Below are positions 10,406 to 18,086 of a stretch of DNA of 18,086 nucleotides, in pieces (position 1 is the stretch's first letter; the number at the start of each line of letters is the position of its first letter). The DNA is taken from positions 522,327 to 540,412 of the forward strand of contig WELB01000088.1 of NCBI GenBank assembly GCA_009602725.1, given 5' to 3'. The notes under the pieces are model-generated. The model did not search any database. It saw nothing but the letters and a program-made list of their open reading frames with translations, and was not told the origin of the DNA. Origin of the DNA: Spirogloea muscicola. Taxonomy: Eukaryota > Streptophyta > Zygnematophyceae > Spirogloeales > Spirogloeaceae. Both the position numbers and the translations under genes were made by a program.

Positions 10406-11546
10406 CACTGGTGATGGCTTGTCTGAATGAGGCAATTGCCAAGTGCGCTGAATCAGAGCGGCTCAAGAGGCCAATCTATTAAAAGCCACCTTCACAGTGC
10501 CATGCCCATTGCTAGGTCATTGCCTAGCTCAAGGGTCCTCTGCGAGCACCTAGACAATTTTGCTCGATGAGCATCAGTTAGGAAAATATTTCCTTGGTTA
10601 TGCAAATATCTTGCAAACTGGTCAAGGGGAGGAGCTTGAGATTTTCACAAGTATGTGACTTTTCCTTAACCAGCTCAGCACGTGAGGTCAGCTGCAGCTT
10701 GTTATGTTGCCATATGTGAGTGTGTCACAGCACTTCGATGTCAACCTTTAAGATCCTGTCTACACGGGCGCCCACAGTACAGACACCAGCAGCACATAGG
10801 TCCAATTTGTTGTGGTACAGAGTAGCAGCCACGGTGACGCTGGTCCTCTCCCGACTTGCACCAGCATATGATGTTCTGGAAACTCAAGTACAGCGCTTGT
10901 GTCGGTTGTGGCTTCCCAAGTGGAGCCGTCAGCAATACTCCTGGATATGACAATGTCCTTGGTGCTCTCGGGCTCCAGTACCCAAATGCCCTTGCGCGCT
11001 TCCTCCTTATGCCCTCGAGTGGCTTTCACAATGCCCTTGACAATCAGCAGCCACCTTCTCTTCATCCTCGCCCAAGAAGCGCTCACAAACATTTGTCTGT
11101 TTCCAGCGGCCAACATTGCAGACCAGCTCGAGACCTTCTGTAACCGTGTCAGCACTTGGGAATCAGATAAGCTGCGGGCAGGAAGAAAAAGTCCAACACT
11201 TTGCAAGCGGCTGCAGGGGCGCGACTGGCACGGCAGTGCAAGGCAAGCGATTGGGACTGCTGGAGAAGGGTGCATGGCCTGGCTGTCTCTGAGAGCTTTC
11301 AACAAGCTGCTCAGCAAGTTGTGGAACTCAAGAATACTGCTAGACCTGAAGTTGACAGAAGGCGCAGGTCTATACTGACGGCTGCAACCCTCTTGATCGT
11401 GCGTTTCGCAGTCTACACAAAGTGCGTGCACGTACAACGGCAGAAGGCAGTCTGGCCTGCCAGCATTCCCAGCCGAGCTGCAGTGTCAGGACCTGCCCCA
11501 GTGCACACCGCGTATAGAGACGAGAAGCGATCGCAGCGGCGTCGAG
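10406..11546. other. Intergenic region between the 2H gene and the SLOG gene
   Basis: This holds the 3' UTR of the 2H gene, the promoter of the next gene and a degenerate Copia integrase piece at about 10895-11080 (listed separately). A 225-codon minus-strand open frame spans 10760-11437, but outside the Copia-like part it resembles nothing I know. I see nothing identifiable between 10406 and 10760. Confidence 0.6.
10895..11080 (-). mobile_element. Probable Copia integrase C-terminal remnant
   Basis: On the minus strand a frame reads GHKEEARKGIWVLEPE, then STKDIVISRSIADGSTWEA. This follows the pattern seen after the Copia integrase core, GYSxxxKGYRVxDPxxxKVxxSRDVxFDExxxW. The spacing of KG-[IY], P-E-S, K-x-[IV]-[IV]-[IV]-S-R and the closing S-T-W agrees. 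The flanks do not continue into recognisable integrase or reverse transcriptase in the same frame. The match is short and from memory, so confidence is moderate. Confidence 0.5.
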
Positions 11547-12452
11547 ATGCTGCGTGTGACATCTGGCGGGCAAACGGGCGTCGACCGGGGCGCGCTGGAG
11601 GCGGCCATGGAGCTCGGGCTGCCCCACGGGGGCTGCTGCCCGCGGGGCCGGCTTGCGGAGGACAGCGCCGTGCCGGCCAAGTACAGCGGCCTGGTGAAGC
11701 TGGAGACGGCTTCGTACGAGGCCAGGACCTTCAGGAACGTCCGGGACAGCGACGCGACGCTCATCCTCCACCGGGCGGCGCCGCTGGCGGGCGGCACGGA
11801 GCTCACCGCCCGCCTCGCGACGCAGCTCGGCAAGCCCTGCCTGTGCCTGCTGCTGGACAGGTGCGCACTCGCCAGGCCCTTGCACTCCCTGAAGCTGCCA
11901 TGCCGTCTACGTTTTGGCAGAGCGCAGCTCCTGAAAGAGAGAGAGAGAGAGAAGGCGCGCGGGGCGCATGAATTGAAAGGGAGGCCAATTCAAGCAATGA
12001 AAAGGAATGAATTTCCTATCAAGTGAAGGAGGACCTGTGTGGCCAAGTACAGCTCTTGAAAAGGGCTACTCTGTGACTGGCTTTTGCTACTCAGCTCTGC
12101 AGACTGTGCAGCCTTTTTCTGCACATTGTACGCCCACATCGTACGCCGGACTAAATTGACCGCAGTATTCTCGAGCTATCCAGAATTGCAAACGACATCA
12201 AGAGGCGTCCTTTGGCATTCCGGATGCTCACTTGACCTGCTCCAAACGCAATGCAGGCAAGAGGTGGCCTCCAATGATCAGATTGGAAGAATTCTCTGCT
12301 GGCTGCACGAATACCACGTTGCAAACCTCAATATTGCTGGTCCACGGGAGAGTGAGGAACCAGGCATTCAAAGCGTTTGCGTACAAAATTCTGAAGACTG
12401 CGCTGAGCCAGTATTTGGTATTAAATTCTACAGGCTCCCACTTGCTGCATAG
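11547..12452 (+). CDS. Putative molybdenum carrier / YpsA-like SLOG-fold protein
   Basis: Exon 1 is 11547-11860 (donor CAG|GTGCGC) and exon 2 is 12257-12452 (acceptor ATGCAG|GC, TAG stop). The phase-2 join is clean and the product is 169 residues. The N-terminus has the nucleotide-binding loop SGGQTGVDRGAL (residues 6-17), then LGLPHGGCCPRGRLAED, ARTFRNVRDSDATLIL, GGTELTA and GKPCLCLLLD. Exon 2 supplies WLHEYHVANLNIAGPRESEEP. These are the blocks of the putative molybdenum carrier family (PF12694), a SLOG-type Rossmann fold; its ligand and role are poorly known. It probably acts in the cytosol, as there is no room for a targeting peptide before the loop. After PGI (residue 142) the reading frame diverges from the family, while the +1 frame gives a family-like helix, KAFAYKILKTAL. 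Either a one-base indel alters the last 28 residues or this copy has a new C-terminus. Confidence 0.85.
11936..11952 (+). repeat. (GA)n microsatellite in the SLOG gene intron
   Basis: A run of GA dinucleotides lies about 75 nt inside the single intron (11861-12256). It is a simple repeat, likely to vary in length between individuals. Confidence 0.9.
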
Positions 12453-13545
12453 GTGACATTCTTCGTAAATGTGGAGAGAATCATCTCGCAGCACCAGATG
12501 CACTTCATGCATTCATGCACCTTCTGCATGGATGACAGCACTGCATTCCTGTATTTAGCGCTCCTTATTTAATATCTAACCTCGCCTGTGACCAGAAGGT
12601 CACAAATATACCAGCAGCATCTAGCCGCCTAGGTTCCCATATCAGCAAAGGGAGTGTGTCAAGTGTGTGCAGTGATGTACATCGATTCTAACTTTGGCCC
12701 TATGTTAAGGTGCTTTGCAACTTCATCCACGGCAGTTCTGCGTAGCCTTGCCAACGAGGCCAAGACGGCAGCAATCATCCACTAGGCTGACTTAACCTGC
12801 ATGAGCACTAAATGACCCAAGTTAGCTCCTTAGCAAGATCGGTAAAAGGTAAGCATCTACAATACTCCACACATCCCCTGCATTATAGACCACTAGTATC
12901 ACCTGATAATGCCCAAGGCTGTCTTATTCTACAGGCAAGCTACAGAATCACATGGTATGACTTCAGCTGCTTTGCTGCGTGGTACTTAATCAACTTGATT
13001 ACAATACCTGACAAGGACCTCATGGGATGAGATACGCTGTTTTGGGCCTGGGCTGCTCATGCCGCGGTCTGGTCATTTGTGAGGAGGCCTCAATTCCGCG
13101 TCTGCTGGCAAGCTGAGCAAAAAGCAAAGTGGCCCACATCACTTAGACCAAATTATAGGAGCTCAGTACTGCTGAGAGGCAACTGGTTAATGGAAAACGT
13201 CCAAAGCAAAAGAAAACGTCAAGATTGCTCATACAGTACGATGTGCACAATACATATCCAATTTTTCTCAAGTATACGAGAGTACACGAATACATGCTAC
13301 CTGGGCAATTGCTTCATACAACCAATGTGATCATTGCGCCTCCAAAATGCATGAGCATGACTTCATAAACATCCAACCCCCTCACCCTGCATACCCACCA
13401 ATTGTAGATGCATCACATTTTAAAAGTAATGGTTGCCATATAAGCCAAGATGCTGTGTGAGAAAACTTATGCAAGTGGCGAAATACTTACGTGACACTTC
13501 TGAAAATCCCTCAAAATAATGTTGTACCAGCGCAGCAGACTCACC
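12453..13545. other. Tail-to-tail spacer; nothing recognisable
   Basis: This lies between the stop codons of the SLOG gene (plus) and the DUF668 gene (minus) and must hold both 3' UTRs. The open frames here are short and match no family I know. I see no repeat, RNA gene or transposon signature. A 3' UTR intron of the DUF668 gene may lie in its right part (see findings). Confidence 0.6.
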
Positions 13546-16500
13546 TTACAGGCAGTCAGCTGCGAGCTCGCGGCTCTCAAGTATCCGTGAGTCCTGGACG
13601 TTCTCTTCAAGGTCGTCCACGTGCGGATGCTGGTGGCCGTTAAGCTGCTGTTGTTGAAAGCGAGTCAAAGGGCCTGAATGACCTTTCTCCACTCTGGGCA
13701 GTGAGTTCTTGCGCTCCCGTGGGGAGGTTCGAGGGGAGACACCAAGGTCCGATACCGCCTTGGTCAACAATGCAGCCGCCTCCTTGGTGCCTGCCAGCGG
13801 CGTCCCTTCGATTGAACTGGCGGCATCCTCATTAGCCTCGTCCGTCTCAGAGTCCTCTGATCTGTCAGTGAGCGACGCCTCAGAAGACACGCTGGAGGTG
13901 TCCAATGGAGGTATGCTCCGCCTGCTCTTGGCCGACTGGTCTAAGAGCATTGCAGTGGCGAGCGAGACCTTGGGCCCGGTCAGCGGTGGTGGGAGGATGG
14001 AGGGCATGGGCGGCGTGGCGGGACTGAGGAGGTAGCTGAGGCCAGCCAGAAGCTCAAGGAGTGACTGATCCGCCTTGTCCTGGCACGCGTAGAAGAGCGT
14101 CTGCACGAGGAGGACCTTGGAGCGGCCCACAAATCGGCTTTCAAAGCGATTGTCAGCCTGCCAGCGCAAAGTGAGATTTGCGAGCGGCACAAGCCAGTCC
14201 AAGATAACCTGTCAAGCAAGAGATGAGAGCAGTGAGCATTGACAGGAGTAGCATGCACTTGTGAGACGCTGGACTACAACAAGGTAGCCTCTCGATGACA
14301 ACAGGCAGCACCAAGATGCTGCAACACTACTGCTACACTACAATACATATTCTCAGCTGCATACAATTCACACTTAGGAGCAAGCTTGTGCTTTGCAAAG
14401 CAAAAGCTCCGTGCAGATAAATGTAGGTGCACGCTCGATTACCTCCAAGGATGCTTTCAAGTCTGCTGCAACGTCCATGTCAAAGGGCCGCGGCACTCCC
14501 CGAAGCTTAGTCCTGACGGCCGCTTTTAAGTGCGTTGGAAGCATTCGGTACAGCTCGTCACTGTCAAATATCGCCATGGTCAGTCCATCACAAGCACGCA
14601 CAACCATGAATGTGAGCATTGACTGCTAGTCCAACCATGTCTGTGTCAGGGAGCAGCTCGGCTTTCTAACTAGATTCGCTGTAATCCACTGACACACTGA
14701 GGTACACTGCTCACCGGGAGCTGCGCAAGATCAGCCATGGTCTACGTATCATCTTGTCTAAGGTCAGGACCACGTCCGCATAATGGAGTGCGAGGCCAGA
14801 CGTCCCCAAAGTACCTGACAGCTCAAGGATGGTAAGACATGTATATTCGGCATTCTTGGGAGAAAGTGTCACGTATGTCACAGATTTTGTGCTACACAGA
14901 GGGTGCATTATTATAATTGCAAAGGATGCCATATGCAGCACATTATCAAACCAGTGATGTGTGCTGGCACCTTCAGGAAGATCGTTTGTGGGGCTCATGA
15001 GGAACACACTGTCTGACTTTTTGGGACCAAATATCGCCACCATCCTGAAAAGGTGCATACAGAAGAAAGTAGTTAAATTTCTCAGCTCACGTATAAGGCG
15101 CAACACGGCTTTGTGATTAAGCACGCATCAAGAATATACTAATTACATCAATCCATGTAATATGCAGATCTCTTGCAGCTTGAGGCATGTACGGCTTTTT
15201 CACATCCAGATGCTGCAGGCCCAAAGGATGCAAGTGTACTAGTCAAGCTCCATACTAGAACATCGCTGCCTACTGCTTGTGCAACTTATTAAGGTTGTAT
15301 CATCATGATCTGGTAAGGTGAGAGGCATTTCGAAGGGGCTCAAATACTTGTGACGGATAGTGCCAACACTTCGAGCCAGGTTGAATATCATCTTGTCAAG
15401 ATCCTGGTTCCACAGGGAATTGTCCTGCAAGAGGTGCCCCATGAGAAGTAGATCAGCAGGCACAGTAAACTACTTATTGTAGGGTTGCTGAAGCTAAGGA
15501 ACCCAGCCTTTCAGCAATACGCAGGCAACACCTGCTGAAGCGATTCAGCTTCGTGTTCCATTTTATGACTACCTAAGTTCTGGCACTTCAGGTGCGCAGC
15601 TATACTGTATATAATTGCATTGCTGCACACTGCATGCCCACACCTGCAGCTTTTTCAGCTGTGCCTTTTCTGCAACGATTTTCTGCTCCAGATTTTCAAT
15701 TGCTTCCTGGCGCGACCCTGCCAAAAGGTCCATAACAAAGTGGTCATGGAATGCAACAGTAATCATCTGGCACGCATGGCTTCAGCAAGTGCTGGCCTAC
15801 TGAAGGGCAGGCCCAACTTGCAGCTTCAGCACTAGCTCTTCCAAGAGGGCCAGCATCCTGCTGTCAGATTCACCCCTCCCTCTGCTCCTCCACCTCTTAT
15901 TGCTCCTGTTCCATTCTCCACCCTTCCTCTTGCCTCCCTCCTCCTCAGCACCCCTCATCTTACTGTTCTCTGCTTTTCCAACCCCTCCTCCTTCCCCCTC
16001 TCCTTCCCCCTCCGCCACCTTTTCCAGTCTGCCCTTCCCCTCCTTCCTCCTAAATTCCCTCCTCCCCTTTTCCCTGCCCCTCCTGCGAACCATTCATCTG
16101 TTGGCGTGCATTGGAGCTAAACCAGGCCACCATTGTCACAAAGTGCCGTCAACTGCAGAAGCAAAAACCCCCACCATGGTTGCAGCTGGATACTGTCTGC
16201 AGATGAATCTTCTCACCTGGGACAAGCTTCTCCTCTTCCTGCAGGGAGGCCAGCCTTGGAATGAGAGAGTCCATAGTCATCATTTCCACGTGAAGATTAC
16301 TGGTTCCTGCGACCAGCTGCATGCTCTTGGTCAGCGTGCAATCTCAAAGCCTTGAGACTCTTGCGTTGTTGTTGCCACTATGACGAGAATTAATGCTAGA
16401 TAGGGGCCTGAGGTGATGGGCCTTGCCTTTGACAAAGCCCTCCAGCTTGGTAATGAGGTGGTCCATCTCCTTGTTGGAAGCCACCTTGATGACAAACCCG

Positions 16501-17362
16501 GGGTTTAGAACGTCGTGCAGCGATGCATCGGCGCAGCGTTGGCCAAGACGTGCAACAACGGCCGCAAGAGCATTGAGTTCTCGCTCCTTTTCCAGCGCTG
16601 CCCAGTACCAGACCTGCTCAATGTCGGCTGCAGACAAAGGCATAGTCGATAACTCAGTGGAAAGAGGAACGAGCAGCTGCGATGCTCAACTACTTCTTGC
16701 CACTCCTAGGAGTTGTTGACGCCCCCTGCAGGGAACTACTTTACGTCTTGTTGGTACGCTGAGGAGGAATTAGTGCAAGAAACGAAGACATACGCACAGT
16801 GTCCCGTCTATGCAGCAACAGGGTGCTATTCTTCTACCTCCCCATTGGTCAACAAAAGGGGTTGCTTCGGCACCTGATGTGAGGATGCGGACTCCAGGAG
16901 CCATCAGCTCGGTCTTCAGAACCTCCAACTCCTTCTTGTCGAGCCATTGCCACATCATGGAGAGCTGTGGGCACACGAGCGTGAGCCAAGTGGTCAGTCT
17001 CGGTGCCTGAGCAGGGCCACCACCGCAACGGACAGCGCCTAGGAAAGCTTCGGAGGACGCTGCAAAGCCGCAGCTCAGCTTAACGTCGCAAGGCAAAGGA
17101 AAGGCGAGGCTGGAATAGACAAGGATAAGGCTGGTCCGACGGCGCGACGGTCGGTAGCAGGGCTCACCTTGGTGATGACATTGGCGATCTCAAAGGCGAG
17201 CACGTTGATGTGGACCTTCTCCTCCTTTCGCTTGTCACGGTTGAAGCTGCGGAGCTTGGACAGCGAGCCGCGGGCCCGGCCGCGCGGCTCGGAGGCGTCG
17301 TCCCGGGCCTTGCGCTGGAGGGGGCCGAGGATGCCCATCTTCGCCTTCTGCAGCCGCTGCAT
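13546..17362 (-). CDS. DUF3475/DUF668 protein (PSI1-related family)
   Basis: Minus-strand exons, 5' to 3': 17362-17168, 16964-16874, 16627-16427, 16306-16217, 15717-15644, 15424-15348, 15044-14715, 14560-14443, 14208-13546 (TAA stop). All phases agree and the product is 612 residues. DUF3475 starts at about residue 55 (LAFEIANVITK) and runs through KTELMAPGVRILTS, then LAAVVARLGQRCADASL. A predicted coiled coil follows (about 185-217, IENLEQKIVAEKAQLKKLQ), then SLWNQDLDKM. DUF668 covers about 321-410: LGTSGLALHYADVV, DELYRMLPTHLKAAV and WLVPLANLTLRW. The rest of the last exon is a long Ser/Asp/Glu-rich, probably disordered tail. The blocks best match the At5g04550/At3g23160 branch rather than PSI1 itself. 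PSI1 proteins promote growth downstream of phytosulfokine signalling; carrying that role over is inference. Met at 17338 (MGILG) is another possible start, but Pro at position 6 argues against myristoylation. One intron, 16307-16426, is GC-AG. Confidence 0.92.
15871..16086 (-). repeat. 216-bp polypurine tract on the transcribed sense (CT-rich on plus)
   Basis: The plus strand is almost entirely C and T (CCTCC, CTTCC, CCCCTCC motifs), so the DUF668 pre-mRNA is GA-rich here. The tract fills nearly half of the 499-nt intron between the exons ending at 16217 and starting at 15717. Such tracts can form triplex DNA or bind purine-binding splicing factors. It produces a spurious Arg/Glu/Gly-rich open frame. 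Confidence 0.85.
16307..16426 (-). other. Candidate GC-AG intron in the DUF668 gene
   Basis: The donor reads GTCAAAG|GCAAGG and the acceptor GTCGCAG|GAACC. Joining them gives KLEGFVKGTSNLHVEM, which aligns without a gap to the remembered family pattern KMERFVNATCSLYCEM. The best GT alternative (GGCTTT|GTCAAA, with acceptor ATGCAG|CTG) is a poor donor and adds a residue. The GC donor matches the known AG|GCAAG consensus for this minor intron class. Confidence 0.7.
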
Positions 17363-17480
17363 TGGCGGGGCGCCCCGGCGCCGGGGCGCGCCGCCGCCGC
17401 CGCTGCTGCCGAGCCCCGCCCGCTGGCTGGCGCCGCAAGTCGCAGCGGGCTCAGAGACGGCGGCGCCTCGCGAGAGCCAA

Positions 17481-17513
17481 GGCGGCGGCGGGGGCGGCGG
17501 CGGCGGCGGCGGC
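17481..17513. repeat. (GGC)n trinucleotide repeat
   Basis: A nearly pure GGC run lies upstream of the DUF668 start. On the minus strand it would read as poly-Pro in frame with the gene, but no ATG starts that extension, so it is most likely 5' UTR. Confidence 0.85.
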
Positions 17514-17778
17514 CATGAATGGCGGGGCTGACGGTGCAGGCGGGAGGCGGGAAGGTGGGGCGCGGCGCCGTCCAACGGGCGTTCAGCGAGGGCCGCGGGC
17601 CCCCCCGCCCCTTTCCAGGTGGGTGGGCGGCCCGCCGGGGGGCGGCCCGGGGGCCCGTGCGGAGTTACTTGAAATGACTTGAATTAGCCACCCTTTCGTT
17701 GCATTCAGCACCACGCGCCTCGTCGTCTCCTTCTGTTCTGGCTTGCTGCTGCTAGCTAGAGGTTACTGACGTGATTAT

Positions 17779-17800
17779 CGCTCTCGCTCTCGCTCTCGCT
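17779..17800 (+). repeat. (CTCTCG)n simple repeat
   Basis: Three to four copies of a CGCTCT hexamer lie in the presumed promoter or 5' UTR of a plus-strand gene. A second pyrimidine repeat, (CT)n, is at 17925-17938. Confidence 0.8.
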
Positions 17801-17995
17801 GCGGGCTCTGGCTTTCGTCAGGGTGATAGCTTCCCGGCAGCTACTCTGTCGGATCTGAGGCTCCTCACTCGTACTTATTGAGTGATCCATCCTCCCCCTG
17901 TTTTACCATTGCATCCTCAGGCCCCTCTCTCTCTCTCCATTGCTGCTTCCTCAGCCTCCACGAGCAGCTCCACAAGCGGTACAGGTCGAGTCGAC

Positions 17996-18086
17996 ATGGC
18001 CCCCGTCAGCATGGCTCCCCCCGCTTTGTCCATTCTTTTTGGGTTGGCTTTGCCAGCCCCTCTTCTCAATGGGCGAGCACCTTCTA
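17996..18086 (+). CDS. Possible first exon with a hydrophobic N-terminus, cut by the window end
   Basis: An ATG preceded by CT-rich leader-like sequence opens a frame of 30 codons to the window end. It begins MAPVSMAPPALSILFGLALP and then PAPLLNGRAPS. The stretch ALSILFGLALPAPLL is hydrophobic and could be a signal peptide or the start of a targeting peptide. No domain is visible and the frame is short, so the call rests only on position, leader composition and hydrophobicity. Confidence 0.3.
   Translation, partial: MAPVSMAPPALSILFGLALPAPLLNGRAPS

Larger units (their letters stand above)
17363..17995. promoter_or_regulatory. GC-rich and CT-rich divergent promoter / 5' UTR region
   Basis: This is upstream of the DUF668 start codon. 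The part next to the gene is extremely GC-rich, with a GGC run at 17481-17513 and G-runs near 17625-17660 that could form quadruplexes. The distal part has two CT-rich simple repeats (17779-17800 and 17925-17938) typical of plant 5' UTRs on the plus strand. I see no convincing TATA box. Confidence 0.5.

Noticed and set aside
10760-11437. A 225-codon minus-strand frame as a cellular gene
   Set aside because: Only a short part looks like anything known (Copia integrase C-terminus). There is no coherent domain, and the rest resembles random translation.
13709-14035. A 108-codon plus-strand frame
   Set aside because: It is antisense to the long last exon of the DUF668 gene, which has clear family similarity on the other strand.
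15797-16093. Arg/Glu/Gly-rich minus-strand frame ending in MLALLEELVLKLQ, considered as an extra DUF668 exon
   Set aside because: It is a product of the polypurine tract. The flanking exons already join in phase and cover the family coiled coil, so no additional exon is needed.
17363-17575. N-terminal extension of the DUF668 protein through a poly-Pro stretch
   Set aside because: The frame is open but has no ATG upstream of 17362, and the poly-Pro comes from a GGC repeat; it is better read as 5' UTR.
1-18086. CRISPR arrays, operons, tRNA or rRNA genes, bacterial-type defence systems
   Set aside because: I looked for spaced repeats, cloverleaf-like segments and co-oriented gene blocks on both strands and saw none. 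The spliced plant-type genes make a prokaryotic system implausible.

Overview
The window looks like nuclear DNA from a green-lineage eukaryote. Every recognisable gene is broken by short spliceosomal introns (about 120-500 nt), and four of the five resemble plant families. These are a P-class PPR protein like Arabidopsis At2g35130, a plastid-type anthranilate phosphoribosyltransferase-like protein like At1g70570, a plant 2H phosphoesterase, and a DUF3475/DUF668 protein of the PSI1-related group. The DUF3475/DUF668 and PPR genes point to a streptophyte (charophyte alga or early-diverging land plant), but the species cannot be read from this sequence. First exons and promoters are very rich in G, C and CpG; introns and intergenic DNA are much less so. 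There is one N, at 8991.

Layout: (1) 1-3143, plus strand, PPR gene, cut off at its 5' end by the window. (2) 3144-4333, tail-to-tail intergenic DNA holding a large imperfect inverted repeat (3225-3849) made from two copies of a Ty1/Copia fragment. (3) 4334-8177, minus strand, ten-exon TrpD-like gene. (4) 8178-9082, GC-rich divergent promoter region. (5) 9083-10405, plus strand, four-exon 2H phosphoesterase-like gene with altered catalytic motifs. (6) 10406-11546, intergenic, with a degenerate Copia integrase piece on the minus strand. (7) 11547-12452, plus strand, two-exon molybdenum-carrier/YpsA-like (SLOG) gene with a possible one-base frameshift near its end. (8) 12453-13545, tail-to-tail spacer. 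(9) 13546-17362, minus strand, nine-exon DUF3475/DUF668 gene. (10) 17363-18086, GC-rich and CT-rich promoter DNA, ending with a possible first exon on the plus strand.

I built the exon models by hand, from splice-site dinucleotides, phase agreement across every junction, and remembered family conservation. All four multi-exon models starting inside the window close with no phase conflict. The genes share no obvious pathway; this is ordinary eukaryotic gene order. I found no operon, CRISPR array, RNA gene or defence-like system. The strongest leads are the retrotransposon-derived hairpin, the lost catalytic residues of the 2H protein, the possible frameshift in the SLOG gene and one GC-AG intron.
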